Source: CALKYB01 sp964510575
GTDB taxonomy: Bacteria > Bdellovibrionota_C > UBA2361 > SZUA-149 > CALKYB01
Length of the DNA: 64,000 nt
NCBI GenBank assembly: GCA_964510575.1
Contig: CAZECN010000014.1
Location: 1 to 64,000, forward strand
Direction: 5' to 3'
The number at the start of each line of letters is the position of its first letter. The first letter of the stretch is position 1. The position numbers and the translations under genes are program-made. This document shows, one piece after another, positions 15,920-24,040 of this stretch. Below the pieces are notes generated by a model. It saw only the letters and a program-made list of their open reading frames with translations, was not told the DNA's origin and did not search any database.

Positions 15920-16651
15920 ATGTTTAATGTAGTAAAAAATAAAATTGCTGGACCTTTGGCAGGCCTTGCGTTGATGGCTTTAGTCCCATCTTCAGCTGCG
16001 GCATGGTCAATAACCACATATGAAGTCGAAGGCCTTTTTGGTGGCTTTCTTAGAGCAGCAGACGGTACTGGAGATGTTGTAAGAGCACAATTCAACCCTC
16101 TTCAGTTTGACGTTCTTGTTTCTGACGATGGAACTCTTCAATTCGAAGGTTCAGCTGATGGAACTTTGACAAACCTTGCAACTGGAGTTGCTGAAGAAGC
16201 TTCGTTCGATTTCGACCTTCTTTATACAGATATCGAAGTAGGCGGAGAATTTGATGCTATTGGAAGACCAGGTTCTTCTCAAGGTACAGCTACAGGAAAC
16301 TTTTCTGTTGCTTCTAACTCCTTGAGCTTTGACATCGCTGGAACTTCTAAAGCAGCTAACATTACTGAAAACGCTGGGCCTACTGCTCAAGCAGTTTACA
16401 GTGAGCTTGTTGGTTCAGGATTCTTCGATACTATTCTTGGAGACCTTTCGTTCTACGACAGCGCAGTTTTCAAAACATGGGTACAAGGTGCTGAGACTGT
16501 AGCGTTCAACGGAGAAGCTTATAACTTCTACGGAGACTTCCACACTTCAGTTGTTGGATCTAGTGCTTCAGAAGTTCCAGAGCCTGCTACTGTTGCTCTA
16601 CTTGGAATGGGCCTTATTGGCGCAGCTCTAAGAAGAAAAAAGACTGCTTAG
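15920..16651 (+). CDS. PEP-CTERM sorting-domain protein
   Basis: Secreted 243-residue protein. It has an N-terminal signal peptide (basic start, hydrophobic LAGLALMALVPSSAAA) and a C-terminal PEP-CTERM signal: VPEPATVALLGMGL, a short membrane segment and a basic RRKK tail. That is the sorting signal processed by exosortase EpsH/XrtA in exopolysaccharide-making Gram-negative bacteria. The mature middle is beta-rich, Gly/Ser/Asp-rich and without cysteines. No exosortase or other PEP-CTERM gene is in the window. GGAG at 15908-15911 is a good ribosome-binding site. It stands alone between two terminators. Function unknown, presumably cell-surface or matrix-associated. Confidence 0.9.
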   Translation: MFNVVKNKIAGPLAGLALMALVPSSAAAWSITTYEVEGLFGGFLRAADGTGDVVRAQFNPLQFDVLVSDDGTLQFEGSADGTLTNLATGVAEEASFDFDLLYTDIEVGGEFDAIGRPGSSQGTATGNFSVASNSLSFDIAGTSKAANITENAGPTAQAVYSELVGSGFFDTILGDLSFYDSAVFKTWVQGAETVAFNGEAYNFYGDFHTSVVGSSASEVPEPATVALLGMGLIGAALRRKKTA

Positions 16652-16662
16652 TCTCTTTTCAA

Positions 16663-16705
16663 AAAGCAAAAAAAGCCCGACCTAGAGTCGGGCTTTTTTT
16701 TGCTT
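16663..16705. terminator. Bidirectional terminator between the PEP-CTERM gene and cysK
   Basis: Core stem AAAAGCCCGAC (16671-16681), loop CTAGA, GTCGGGCTTTT (16687-16697). The flanking A- and T-rich arms extend the pairing and give a T-tract in both directions, so it can serve both convergent genes. Confidence 0.92.
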
Positions 16706-16719
16706 TTCAACTTAACCTT

Positions 16720-17652
16720 CTAAGCCATGTCAGCTTCAAACAGCCAAGTTGATAGGTATCGCTCCCCAGTATCACAAACAATAGCAACAATAGTCTTACC
16801 ACTATTTTCTGGCTTTTTCGCTAATTGAACAGCAGCATGGACGATACCTCCAGAGGAGATTCCAGCCAATATACCCTCTTCCTTAGCCAATCTTCTAGCC
16901 ATTACCTGCGACTCTTCCTCCGTTACATGAAACACTTCATCAATTAAACTGGTGTTACAGTTTTCAGGGATAAAGCCAGCACCAATTCCCTGAATCTTGT
17001 GAGGACCAGGTTGACCCCCAGCTAGAACTGGGCTGCCTTTCGGCTCAACTGCAACCGAGTGAAGACCTGCTTTTTTCTTTTTAATCACATCTGACACACC
17101 TGTAATTGTGCCGCCAGTTCCAACACCAGCTATAAAAATATCAACGGCTCCATCCGTGTCTTTCCAGATTTCTTCAGCAGTCGTCTTTCTGTGAACCTCA
17201 GGATTCGCTGGATTTTCGAACTGGCCAGGATAAAAAGCATTGGGAGTTTCTTTTACTAACTCTTCAGCCTTAGAAATAGCTCCGGGCATCCCTTTCTCAG
17301 CTGGGGTCAGAACCAATTTGGCACCCATGATTTTTAGAAGGTGACGCCGCTCTACACTCATGCTCTCGGGCATGCAAAGAGTCAGCTTGTAGCCTTTGGC
17401 AGCACAAACAAAAGCCAAGGCAATACCAGTGTTACCACTAGTAGGTTCTATAATTTCAGTCTTCTCGTCAATCTTGCCGGCCTTCTCAGCCGCTTCAATC
17501 ATCGCGTTTCCAATTCGATCCTTAACGCTAAAAAGTGGATTACGACTCTCTAGCTTAACAAAAACGTTAGCATCTGCTCCATCAGTGACCCTGTTTAGGC
17601 GCACAAGCGGGGTGTTACCGATGGTTTCTGTAATACTATTATAGGCGGGCAT
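16720..17652 (-). CDS. cysK: Cysteine synthase (O-acetylserine sulfhydrylase)
   Basis: PLP enzyme joining sulfide and O-acetylserine to cysteine, the final step served by CysE and the sulfite reductase nearby. The 310-residue product has the PLP lysine K44 in FSVKDR, the asparagine loop TSGNTG, the phosphate-binding GTGGTITG and the C-terminal SSGG loop. Its size and motifs match CysK rather than CysM. Its own 5' region holds a leader hairpin (17683-17698) and a 22-bp palindrome (17735-17756), suggesting separate regulation from the main cys operons. Confidence 0.94.
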   Translation of the reverse strand: MPAYNSITETIGNTPLVRLNRVTDGADANVFVKLESRNPLFSVKDRIGNAMIEAAEKAGKIDEKTEIIEPTSGNTGIALAFVCAAKGYKLTLCMPESMSVERRHLLKIMGAKLVLTPAEKGMPGAISKAEELVKETPNAFYPGQFENPANPEVHRKTTAEEIWKDTDGAVDIFIAGVGTGGTITGVSDVIKKKKAGLHSVAVEPKGSPVLAGGQPGPHKIQGIGAGFIPENCNTSLIDEVFHVTEEESQVMARRLAKEEGILAGISSGGIVHAAVQLAKKPENSGKTIVAIVCDTGERYLSTWLFEADMA

Positions 17653-17682
17653 ATCTTGGTTTTCTCCTTACTTTGCTCTACT

Positions 17683-17698
17683 GGAAGCTTTAGCTTCC
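17683..17698 (-). promoter_or_regulatory. Hairpin in the cysK leader
   Basis: GGAAGC-TTTA-GCTTCC forms a 6-bp stem about 30 bases upstream of the cysK start on the minus strand. It may influence leader stability or translation. No known riboswitch is recognised. Confidence 0.4.
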
Positions 17699-17734
17699 CC
17701 ACGGGCTCGCATTAAATTATGGAATCGGTTTTAA

Positions 17735-17756
17735 TGTCAAAACCGCGGTTTTGACA
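17735..17756. promoter_or_regulatory. Perfect 22-bp palindrome between cysK and the Rdx gene
   Basis: Bases 17735-17756 read the same on both strands: arms TGTCAAAACCG and CGGTTTTGACA with no spacer. It is placed between divergent starts and its right half contains a TTGACA hexamer. A dimeric regulator operator is the simplest explanation. A cruciform or short terminator is less likely because no T-tract follows. Confidence 0.6.
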
Positions 17757-17779
17757 ATTCCTATTTAGTGATAAATCTT

Positions 17780-18094
17780 ATGAGTAATAGCTCACCTAAT
17801 CCAGAAAATACGAAACCAGTGACCGTAGAAATTGTCTTTTGCACAGCCTGCAACTGGCTCCTTCGCTCAAGTTGGATGGCTCAAGAAATTCTCTCTACTT
17901 TTTCCTCCGAAGTGGCAAAGTTAAGCCTGATTCCCTCCAAGGATGCTGGTCAGTTTGAAATTAGGGTTAACAAAGAAACAATCTGGGAGAGAAAGAAAGA
18001 GGGTGGCTTCCCAACAGTCAAAGAGCTCAAGCAGCGGGTTCGAGACCAAATAAATCCAGAAATGGATTTGGGGCATGTAGATAATAAGAAATAA
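17780..18094 (+). CDS. Rdx-family (SelT/SelW/SelH-like) thioredoxin-fold protein
   Basis: A 104-residue protein of the Rdx family, in which the selenoprotein CxxU motif is CxxC: FCTACNWLLRSSW. The family's end block is also present (GGFPTVKELKQRVRDQI followed by LGHVD). The frame also opens at a GTG at 17768; the ATG at 17780 is preferred as an ordinary start. A thiol-redox role is expected, the partner is unknown. It is divergent from cysK across the 22-bp palindrome, which may control both. Confidence 0.85.
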   Translation: MSNSSPNPENTKPVTVEIVFCTACNWLLRSSWMAQEILSTFSSEVAKLSLIPSKDAGQFEIRVNKETIWERKKEGGFPTVKELKQRVRDQINPEMDLGHVDNKK

Positions 18095-18260
18095 GAAGCC
18101 TGCTACTAGAGCTCAACCAAACTTTGTAGCAGTTCACTAGCCGCGACCATGGTCAATAATTAATAGGGCTTCTCTCAGACAGCAGCGATTTACTATATTC
18201 ACTTCAAAAACTCTAAGGTATTATGCTTTTGGTTGTAAACTGACTACACTTTGAGCATCA

Positions 18261-19724
18261 ATGGTATTTAGCTCCATAATTTTCCTAAACCTTTTCCTAC
18301 CAGTTTTCTTACTGGTCTACCTAGCCGTACCCACGAGATTCAAAAACCCAGTTCTAATTCTAGCCAGTAGCCTTTTTTATGCTTGGGGAGCACCAAAAGT
18401 CCTACCCCTTCTCTTTCTTACCACCTGGATAGATTATTGGTGCAGTCGCAAATTTCAGAACAGGGACAAATCCGAGCGCAAGTGGCTTTGGCTCTCAGTG
18501 ATGGTAAACATTCTTTCCCTCGCTTGGTTCAAATACTCTAACTTTTTTGTAGGGGAACTGAATCGACTCAATCAATACTTTGGAGAAGAACCTCTAGCTT
18601 GGACCGCAATTGCTTTACCTATAGGCATCTCCTTTTTCACCTTCCAAAAGATTTCTTACCTTGTAGACGTCTGGCAGAAGCGAGCTGAACCTCCAGAAAG
18701 TCTTTGGCAATATCTTCTTTTTGTAATTTGCTTTCCTCAGCTAATCGCTGGACCGATAGTCCGATTTCACGACATTGCCGATCAATTGAAAGTTCGGAAA
18801 CATACGATTGATTCTGTTTTTGAAGGTTGCTCTCGTTTTTTAATAGGCCTAGGGAAAAAAGTTCTTATCGCAAACCCTCTGGCCTGGGTTGCCGATACCA
18901 TTTTCGCTCTCGGGACTGATACCCTACCCTGCCACTATGCTTGGCTAGGTATTATTTGTTACGCAATGCAAATCTACTTTGATTTCTCTGGTTACTCCGA
19001 TATGGCGATTGGATTAGGCAGGATGATTGGTTTTAAGTTTCCCGAAAATTTCAATCATCCATATATTTCTAGAAATATCACTGAGTTTTGGCGACGCTGG
19101 CACATAACGCTTTCCGAATGGATGAAGCTTTACCTCTATATCCCTTTGGGCGGAAACCGATCTGGGAAGCTCAAAACCTATTTTAATCTCTGGATCGTAT
19201 TCCTACTTTCTGGGTTTTGGCATGGAGCCTCTTGGAACTTCATTGCATGGGGAGCATTTCATGGTTTCTTCTTAGTGGTCGACAAGCTCTATTGGCAAAA
19301 ACTATCGTTAGCAATGCCTAGAGTTTTGAGTACAAGCATTACTTTTATCATTGTGCTTTTTGGCTGGGTCCTCTTCAGAGCCGAAACCCTCCCCCAAGCC
19401 CTCTCTTACGCCTATCAGATGTTAGATTTCTCAGACTTTGGAGAAGCTCATCACTGGATGCTGACCGGTGAACTACTTCAGAACAGAACTAGATTAGTCT
19501 TGGCACTAGCTTTGTTATTTAGTTTTGCTCCGGCTTTTAGTTTAAAGAATTTTCAAGCTCCGAAAGATTCTGCTAGCGAATTAATTTACAAGCCATTTGG
19601 CCTGAACCCGTCTGGCGCTGTTTCTTCAACTTTGATTGGAACAACCACACTGGCAATACTTCTTCTCTGCACGATGTCCCTAGTCAGCGCTTCCTTTAAC
19701 CCTTTTATTTATTTCCGGTTTTAG
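18261..19724 (+). CDS. MBOAT-family membrane O-acyltransferase (AlgI/DltB-like)
   Basis: Polytopic membrane enzyme of 487 residues that passes acyl groups across the inner membrane to a periplasmic acceptor. It has an N-terminal membrane array with SSLFYAWGAPK, the central blocks GPIVRFHDI and FDFSGYSDMAIG, and NFNHPYISRNITEFWRRWHI. The catalytic His is in LSGFWHGASWNF. It pairs with the AlgJ/AlgX-like gene 3 bases downstream, as in alginate- or cellulose-O-acetylation modules. No polysaccharide synthase is in the window, so the acceptor (exopolysaccharide or another surface glycan) is unknown. Confidence 0.92.
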   Translation: MVFSSIIFLNLFLPVFLLVYLAVPTRFKNPVLILASSLFYAWGAPKVLPLLFLTTWIDYWCSRKFQNRDKSERKWLWLSVMVNILSLAWFKYSNFFVGELNRLNQYFGEEPLAWTAIALPIGISFFTFQKISYLVDVWQKRAEPPESLWQYLLFVICFPQLIAGPIVRFHDIADQLKVRKHTIDSVFEGCSRFLIGLGKKVLIANPLAWVADTIFALGTDTLPCHYAWLGIICYAMQIYFDFSGYSDMAIGLGRMIGFKFPENFNHPYISRNITEFWRRWHITLSEWMKLYLYIPLGGNRSGKLKTYFNLWIVFLLSGFWHGASWNFIAWGAFHGFFLVVDKLYWQKLSLAMPRVLSTSITFIIVLFGWVLFRAETLPQALSYAYQMLDFSDFGEAHHWMLTGELLQNRTRLVLALALLFSFAPAFSLKNFQAPKDSASELIYKPFGLNPSGAVSSTLIGTTTLAILLLCTMSLVSASFNPFIYFRF

Positions 19725-19727
19725 TCA

Positions 19728-20960
19728 ATGCCAAAGGTGTTTTCTTATTCCGCATCGATAGCTCAAATTGTCGCCTTAGCTACTTTCTTTACCCTATCCT
19801 TTGCTCCCTTGGCTCAAATGGAAATGGGTTTTTTAAAAAAAGGAAAGCTCTCTGGAGTGCAAAAAAAAATTACTAGACCTGAAATCAGTGGCCAAGCAAT
19901 CAAGGAGGGATCCTACCAGCAAGCTTTCGAAAAATGGTTTAGTAAAAATGTTGGTTTTAGAGGTCCTGCCATCAGAACTGAAAACCAACTGAATTACTCC
20001 TTGTTTGGAGATATATACTCCAAGGGTGACACCAACATCGTTTTAGGAAATGATAATTTTTTATTCGAGCGGTCCTATATCCATAATTTCAATAGAAATT
20101 ATCCCGTTGGGCATGCGCAACTAGCAAAAGTCGTAAATAGATTGCTCAACTTACAAACGTCTCTCAAAAAGAAATTAGGAGTAGCTTTTACCCTAGTAAT
20201 CACTCCTAGCAAACCTGAAATATATCCAGAGAAATTACCGGCCAACTTAGTTCACCCGGATAGGGAAAAAAGAATTAGTGATTATGAAATTTTCAAATCC
20301 TTGGCTACCCAAAGTGGTATAAACTTAATTGATGGCGCAGAGATCTCGAAGAAACTAAAGGAAGAAACTGGCTACTTAGTTTTCGCTCCTGGAGGAGTCC
20401 ATTGGGGTTATTGGACTGCCTGCAAAGTGGGAAACAAAGTTATTGATTCGCTAAGGCATCAACTAGAAAAGAACGTTCAAAGGCTCAACTGTGGGCCACA
20501 CGAGTTCAGAAACCGCCCTTATCACACGGATGGTGATTTACTTAACATGACTAACCTTTGGGATAAAAGCAAGTGGGAAGCAGCTGTTCCTTATCCCAAT
20601 TTAAAAGAAATGTTCTACGACCCTGAAAGCTATCACCCTACAGTGCTAATGATTGGTGATTCTTTTACGTGGAATCCTCTACATTTCTTTGATAAGGATG
20701 CTATCTTCAGAAAAAGGAAGTTTCTTTACTACTACAGCACAGAGTACAATTTTTGGACTAGCGGCTCAGTAGAGACACCAAAAAGAAGAAAAAATAAAAA
20801 AAATCATAAAGGCAAAGTAAAACTAGACTGGGAAAAAACTTTTGCAGACCGAGAGGCTGTCGTAATTTTTGCCAATCAAAGTGTTTTACATAGTGCGGGA
20901 CTGGGGTTTGTAGACGATGCCTTAGCTTGGCTCTCAGGAATTGAAAGTAAAAACAAATGA
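19728..20960 (+). CDS. AlgJ/AlgX-like periplasmic O-acetyltransferase
   Basis: A 410-residue protein with an N-terminal signal anchor (IAQIVALATFFTLSF) and a periplasmic SGNH-like domain. The Ser is in MIGDSFTW (near residue 305) and the His in GGVHWGYW (near residue 225), where AlgJ/AlgX have a DxHW-type motif. KPEIYP and an RGPAIR segment are also typical. It would take acyl groups delivered by the MBOAT protein and transfer them to a polysaccharide. A Lys/Arg-rich insertion (RRKNKKNHKGK) near residue 350 is unusual. Its stop overlaps the helicase start by 4 bases. Confidence 0.82.
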   Translation: MPKVFSYSASIAQIVALATFFTLSFAPLAQMEMGFLKKGKLSGVQKKITRPEISGQAIKEGSYQQAFEKWFSKNVGFRGPAIRTENQLNYSLFGDIYSKGDTNIVLGNDNFLFERSYIHNFNRNYPVGHAQLAKVVNRLLNLQTSLKKKLGVAFTLVITPSKPEIYPEKLPANLVHPDREKRISDYEIFKSLATQSGINLIDGAEISKKLKEETGYLVFAPGGVHWGYWTACKVGNKVIDSLRHQLEKNVQRLNCGPHEFRNRPYHTDGDLLNMTNLWDKSKWEAAVPYPNLKEMFYDPESYHPTVLMIGDSFTWNPLHFFDKDAIFRKRKFLYYYSTEYNFWTSGSVETPKRRKNKKNHKGKVKLDWEKTFADREAVVIFANQSVLHSAGLGFVDDALAWLSGIESKNK

Positions 20961-23191
20961 AGCCTAACGAAGAAGAACTAAAATCTATTGAAGAAGAACG
21001 TGTCGAGTTGGAAGGGGTTTTTGAGTCTCTCAATAAACAACTTGAGCGAGGAGAAAGTAGATTCAAAACCGAGGAACAAAGAGCTCGAACGCTCACTGCT
21101 GAAATCGTCGGCACCCGCAGGAATGAAGAAAAAGTGGCTTTGGCTTCTGACGAAGCCCTGAGCCACAAGATGAGAGATCTCAAACTAGATGAGCTAGTTG
21201 ATATAGATAAGCTTCTAGATAACCCTTACTTCGCTCGTGTTGTCGTAGAGGAAGAAATCAACGGGAAACTAAGACAGATTAGTTACAAGCTAGGTTTACG
21301 CTCCAATACAGAATGCCGTATTATTGACTGGAGGCGTGCCCCGATTGCAAAACTCTACTACGAATACCGTGAAGGGGACGAATATTTCGAAGAAATCCAA
21401 GGGAAAGACCGAGAAGGAACTATTCTCACTAGAAACAAAGTCCGAATAAAGGATGGAAGATTAGAGGAAGTTACTAACAAACTTGGCACCTTTGCTTTTG
21501 TAGAGGGAGAATGGATAAAGAGCCAAGCTGGAGGCTCCAGAGGTAATGCTGGTCGAATGCCGGACGTGCTTTCACTCATTACCCCAGAACAATTCAAAAG
21601 CATTACCGAAGACGCTGAGAACGCCGTCTTAATCCAAGGTATTGCGGGTTCAGGTAAAACAACCGTAGCCTTGCATCGTCTTGCATGGCTAATGCATGAG
21701 GACAACACCGACTACGGACCGTCTGATGTGGCTGTAATCCTGCGAAGCCCTGTTCTTAGAAAATACATTGAAGCAAGTCTGGAGACTTTAGAAATCTCTG
21801 GTGTTCCAGTTCTTACCTGGAAACAGTGGCGAGAAAAAGTTCTTGGGGCTGTGGTTGGAATAAAACCGCAGGACATACCACGCCCTCAACAAAAGACTCC
21901 TTTTTCAGTTAGAAGAGTTAAGTACTCAACTGGGGTACTTAAAGCTTTAGAGCAGCATGTTAAAGGACAGAGTCTTTGGGTACTTCGACATTTCAATCAG
22001 ACCTTTAGATTGAATGAACTTCCTGAGCTCGTTAAAACTATGATTGATGAACAGGAAATATTGGAGGAGCCGGTACTAGTTTTCCTAAGAAAACTAAAAG
22101 CCTTAATTAAAGACGCATCTAGAAACCCTGGGGGTTATCCAGCTGCTTTTTCAGATGCATTGGAAGAAATAGAAAGAATCACTCCAGCTTTGCAAAAGTA
22201 CCAGCACGACTTGGTTGAAATTCTAAAGAATCAAGATTGCATTCTCGAAAACGATGAAACCACTCTTCTTGATAAAAAAGTAATTTCCGATGCTCGAAAT
22301 TGGGCAACTCAATGTTTAGAGAACAAACAATTTGATTTCACGGACGATCCTCTAATCATACGTTTGCATCAACTTAAGTCTGGGAAATTCCTAAATCACA
22401 AAGGCTCGGATGCCAGATATAAACATATTGTGATTGACGAACTTCAAGATTTTGGAGCCGTTGAACTAGCCCCCCTGGTCTCTTCCGCAGAAAAGCGAGA
22501 GAACTTAACCCTTTCTGGTGACAGCGCGCAGGACATCAGGGAAGACTCAAACTTTACTGGTTGGCAAAGATTACAAAAAATTTGGGGCCTCGACGCCAGC
22601 AATGCCAGGTATGTTGAACTAAAGGTTAGTCACAGGTCCACTGTAGAAATAATGCGATTCGCTGATAACGTTCTAGGCAAGAATAGAAATATTGAAGGAC
22701 GAAATGGTAAGCCTCCTCTTTGGCATAAGTGTCTCTCAGAGGACAGTGGTGTAAGTAAAATTCTCAATTGGCTTGAACTCGCAGTTGAAAAATTTCCAGA
22801 TGCCATAACAGCCGTTCTCTGCGCCAACAGAGAAGATGCAAGATTTGCTCATAGCTTGCTTGAGCCAACTTTTGGCCCCATACTTAGATACGGAGACCGC
22901 AATGACTTCACATTTGAGGAAGGGATTGTGGTAACCGAAATTGGCACTGTGAAAGGACTGGAATTTAAGTCTGTTCTACTTTGGAATCCTTCAAGTAATA
23001 GTTTTCCGAATAACAGTAGGGCAAAAAGCATGCTCTACGTTGGAGCTACAAGGGCTGAAGACAACCTTTGTATCGTGAGCTGGGACAAGCCGTCTAGACT
23101 GCTCCCTGGAATAAATTCGAAGCTAGTAAGAGGAATTGAAGAAGAGGTAGAAGTTGAAGATCGAAGCCCCGGATTGCGTTTTAATAACTGA
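20957..23191 (+). CDS. HelD-like UvrD/Rep-family ATPase
   Basis: A 744-residue SF1 helicase-like protein. A charged coiled coil (about 1-60) is followed by the HelD-specific block with IIDWRRAPIAKLYYEY. Walker A is GIAGSGKTTVALHR near residue 230, the DE box is IVIDELQDF, and C-terminal motifs include TEIGTVKGLEFKSV and YVGATRAEDNL. HelD proteins rescue or recycle stalled RNA polymerase, inserting the N-terminal coiled coil into the polymerase channels, and in some species give rifampicin resistance. That role is inferred here. The gene overlaps the acyltransferase gene by 4 bases, an unusual partner. Confidence 0.87.
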   Translation: MKPNEEELKSIEEERVELEGVFESLNKQLERGESRFKTEEQRARTLTAEIVGTRRNEEKVALASDEALSHKMRDLKLDELVDIDKLLDNPYFARVVVEEEINGKLRQISYKLGLRSNTECRIIDWRRAPIAKLYYEYREGDEYFEEIQGKDREGTILTRNKVRIKDGRLEEVTNKLGTFAFVEGEWIKSQAGGSRGNAGRMPDVLSLITPEQFKSITEDAENAVLIQGIAGSGKTTVALHRLAWLMHEDNTDYGPSDVAVILRSPVLRKYIEASLETLEISGVPVLTWKQWREKVLGAVVGIKPQDIPRPQQKTPFSVRRVKYSTGVLKALEQHVKGQSLWVLRHFNQTFRLNELPELVKTMIDEQEILEEPVLVFLRKLKALIKDASRNPGGYPAAFSDALEEIERITPALQKYQHDLVEILKNQDCILENDETTLLDKKVISDARNWATQCLENKQFDFTDDPLIIRLHQLKSGKFLNHKGSDARYKHIVIDELQDFGAVELAPLVSSAEKRENLTLSGDSAQDIREDSNFTGWQRLQKIWGLDASNARYVELKVSHRSTVEIMRFADNVLGKNRNIEGRNGKPPLWHKCLSEDSGVSKILNWLELAVEKFPDAITAVLCANREDARFAHSLLEPTFGPILRYGDRNDFTFEEGIVVTEIGTVKGLEFKSVLLWNPSSNSFPNNSRAKSMLYVGATRAEDNLCIVSWDKPSRLLPGINSKLVRGIEEEVEVEDRSPGLRFNN

Positions 23192-23207
23192 CTCTAGGAA
23201 AGGTAAA

Positions 23208-23624
23208 TTGAACAGAGCCCTACTCACTCTAATCTTTTTAACCAGCTTTCTAGCTTCTTGCTCTCCTACCTACCGCGTACAAACTGAACTAACTCCCCCA
23301 AAAGATGAAAGAGGACTGGAGTGCGTAAAAACCTGCACTGCCGATTTCGAGCAATGTAAGGGCAAAGCTTTAAATCGTTATCAAATTTGCCAGAGTCGTG
23401 TGAGCATAGACCGAACTCTTTCCCACAGAAGATGTTTTTCTAGACGCTCTGGAAGAAGCAGTTATTTATGTAACAGAGGTTTAGGATTCTACGGAACAGG
23501 GCTTTACCATGGGTACTGCAGCTACGAAGGCAGCCACTGTAAAGACAGCTTTGAAACCTGCTTCGTAAACTGTGGTGGTAAATTAAGCTACGAAAAAACT
23601 TGTATCAGTCGCTGTCCATCTTAA
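23208..23624 (+). CDS. Cysteine-rich lipoprotein, unknown
   Basis: The frame opens inside the helicase gene at 23154, but a TTG at 23208 preceded by AGGAAAGG (23195-23202) gives a proper lipoprotein: NRALLTLIFLTS, then lipobox FLASC. The mature ~120 residues contain twelve further cysteines in spaced pairs, several in C-x3-C arrays (CVKTC, CISRC), so a disulfide-knitted periplasmic or outer-membrane domain is likely. No family is recognised. It is 16 bases after the HelD-like gene, last in the acyltransferase operon, and is followed by a weak terminator. Confidence 0.7.
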   Translation: MNRALLTLIFLTSFLASCSPTYRVQTELTPPKDERGLECVKTCTADFEQCKGKALNRYQICQSRVSIDRTLSHRRCFSRRSGRSSYLCNRGLGFYGTGLYHGYCSYEGSHCKDSFETCFVNCGGKLSYEKTCISRCPS

Positions 23625-23665
23625 TCAGTCCTTACCACACTTAAAAAAAAAGAAAATTCCTCCCG

Positions 23666-23686
23666 AAAAAGGTCCACCTTTTTTTA
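23666..23686 (+). terminator. Putative weak terminator after the lipoprotein gene
   Basis: AAAAAGG (23666-23672), loop TCCA, CCTTTTT (23677-23683), then more T. The stem has only two GC pairs, but the T-tract and position fit. Confidence 0.55.
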
Positions 23687-23692
23687 AAAATA

Positions 23693-23929
23693 ATGAAACA
23701 AACGACTCTGGATTACGATAAAACTTCAGAGGAAGGCGAAGTTTATTTAGCCAATACATTAAAGCGCAGTACCAGAAGTTTAGTACCAATAATGTAGCAA
23801 CAGTGGAGATCTATCCAGCCAGATTACTTCAAAGAGAGTCTACCCCTACCAGTGAAATCCGTCGAAGACGGTGTATTGCTGATTACCTCAAAACCTAGGA
23901 AGGACTCCCTTTTCCACCCAGCTACCTAA
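23693..23929 (+). pseudogene. Possible short gene interrupted by one in-frame TAG
   Basis: An ATG at 23693 opens 34 codons (MKQTTLDYDKTSEEGEVYLA...) ending at TAG 23795-23797. The same frame then stays open for 43 more codons (QQWRSIQPDYFKESLPLPVK...) to TAA at 23927-23929. The composition on both sides of the stop looks protein-like. It could be a decayed 78-residue gene, two unrelated chance frames, or a stop suppressed in vivo. No ribosome-binding site is clear. The rest of the 416-base gap (23625-24040) shows nothing further that I can name. Confidence 0.25.
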
Positions 23930-24040
23930 AGCTTATGTTCGTTAGGTGATAATGGTGAAGATTCGGGTTGTAAGAGAGAAGAATTTACCACTTCGCCTTC
24001 CTTTCTTATTTTACCTTGGGGTAAGTTTAGATAGGGCTAG

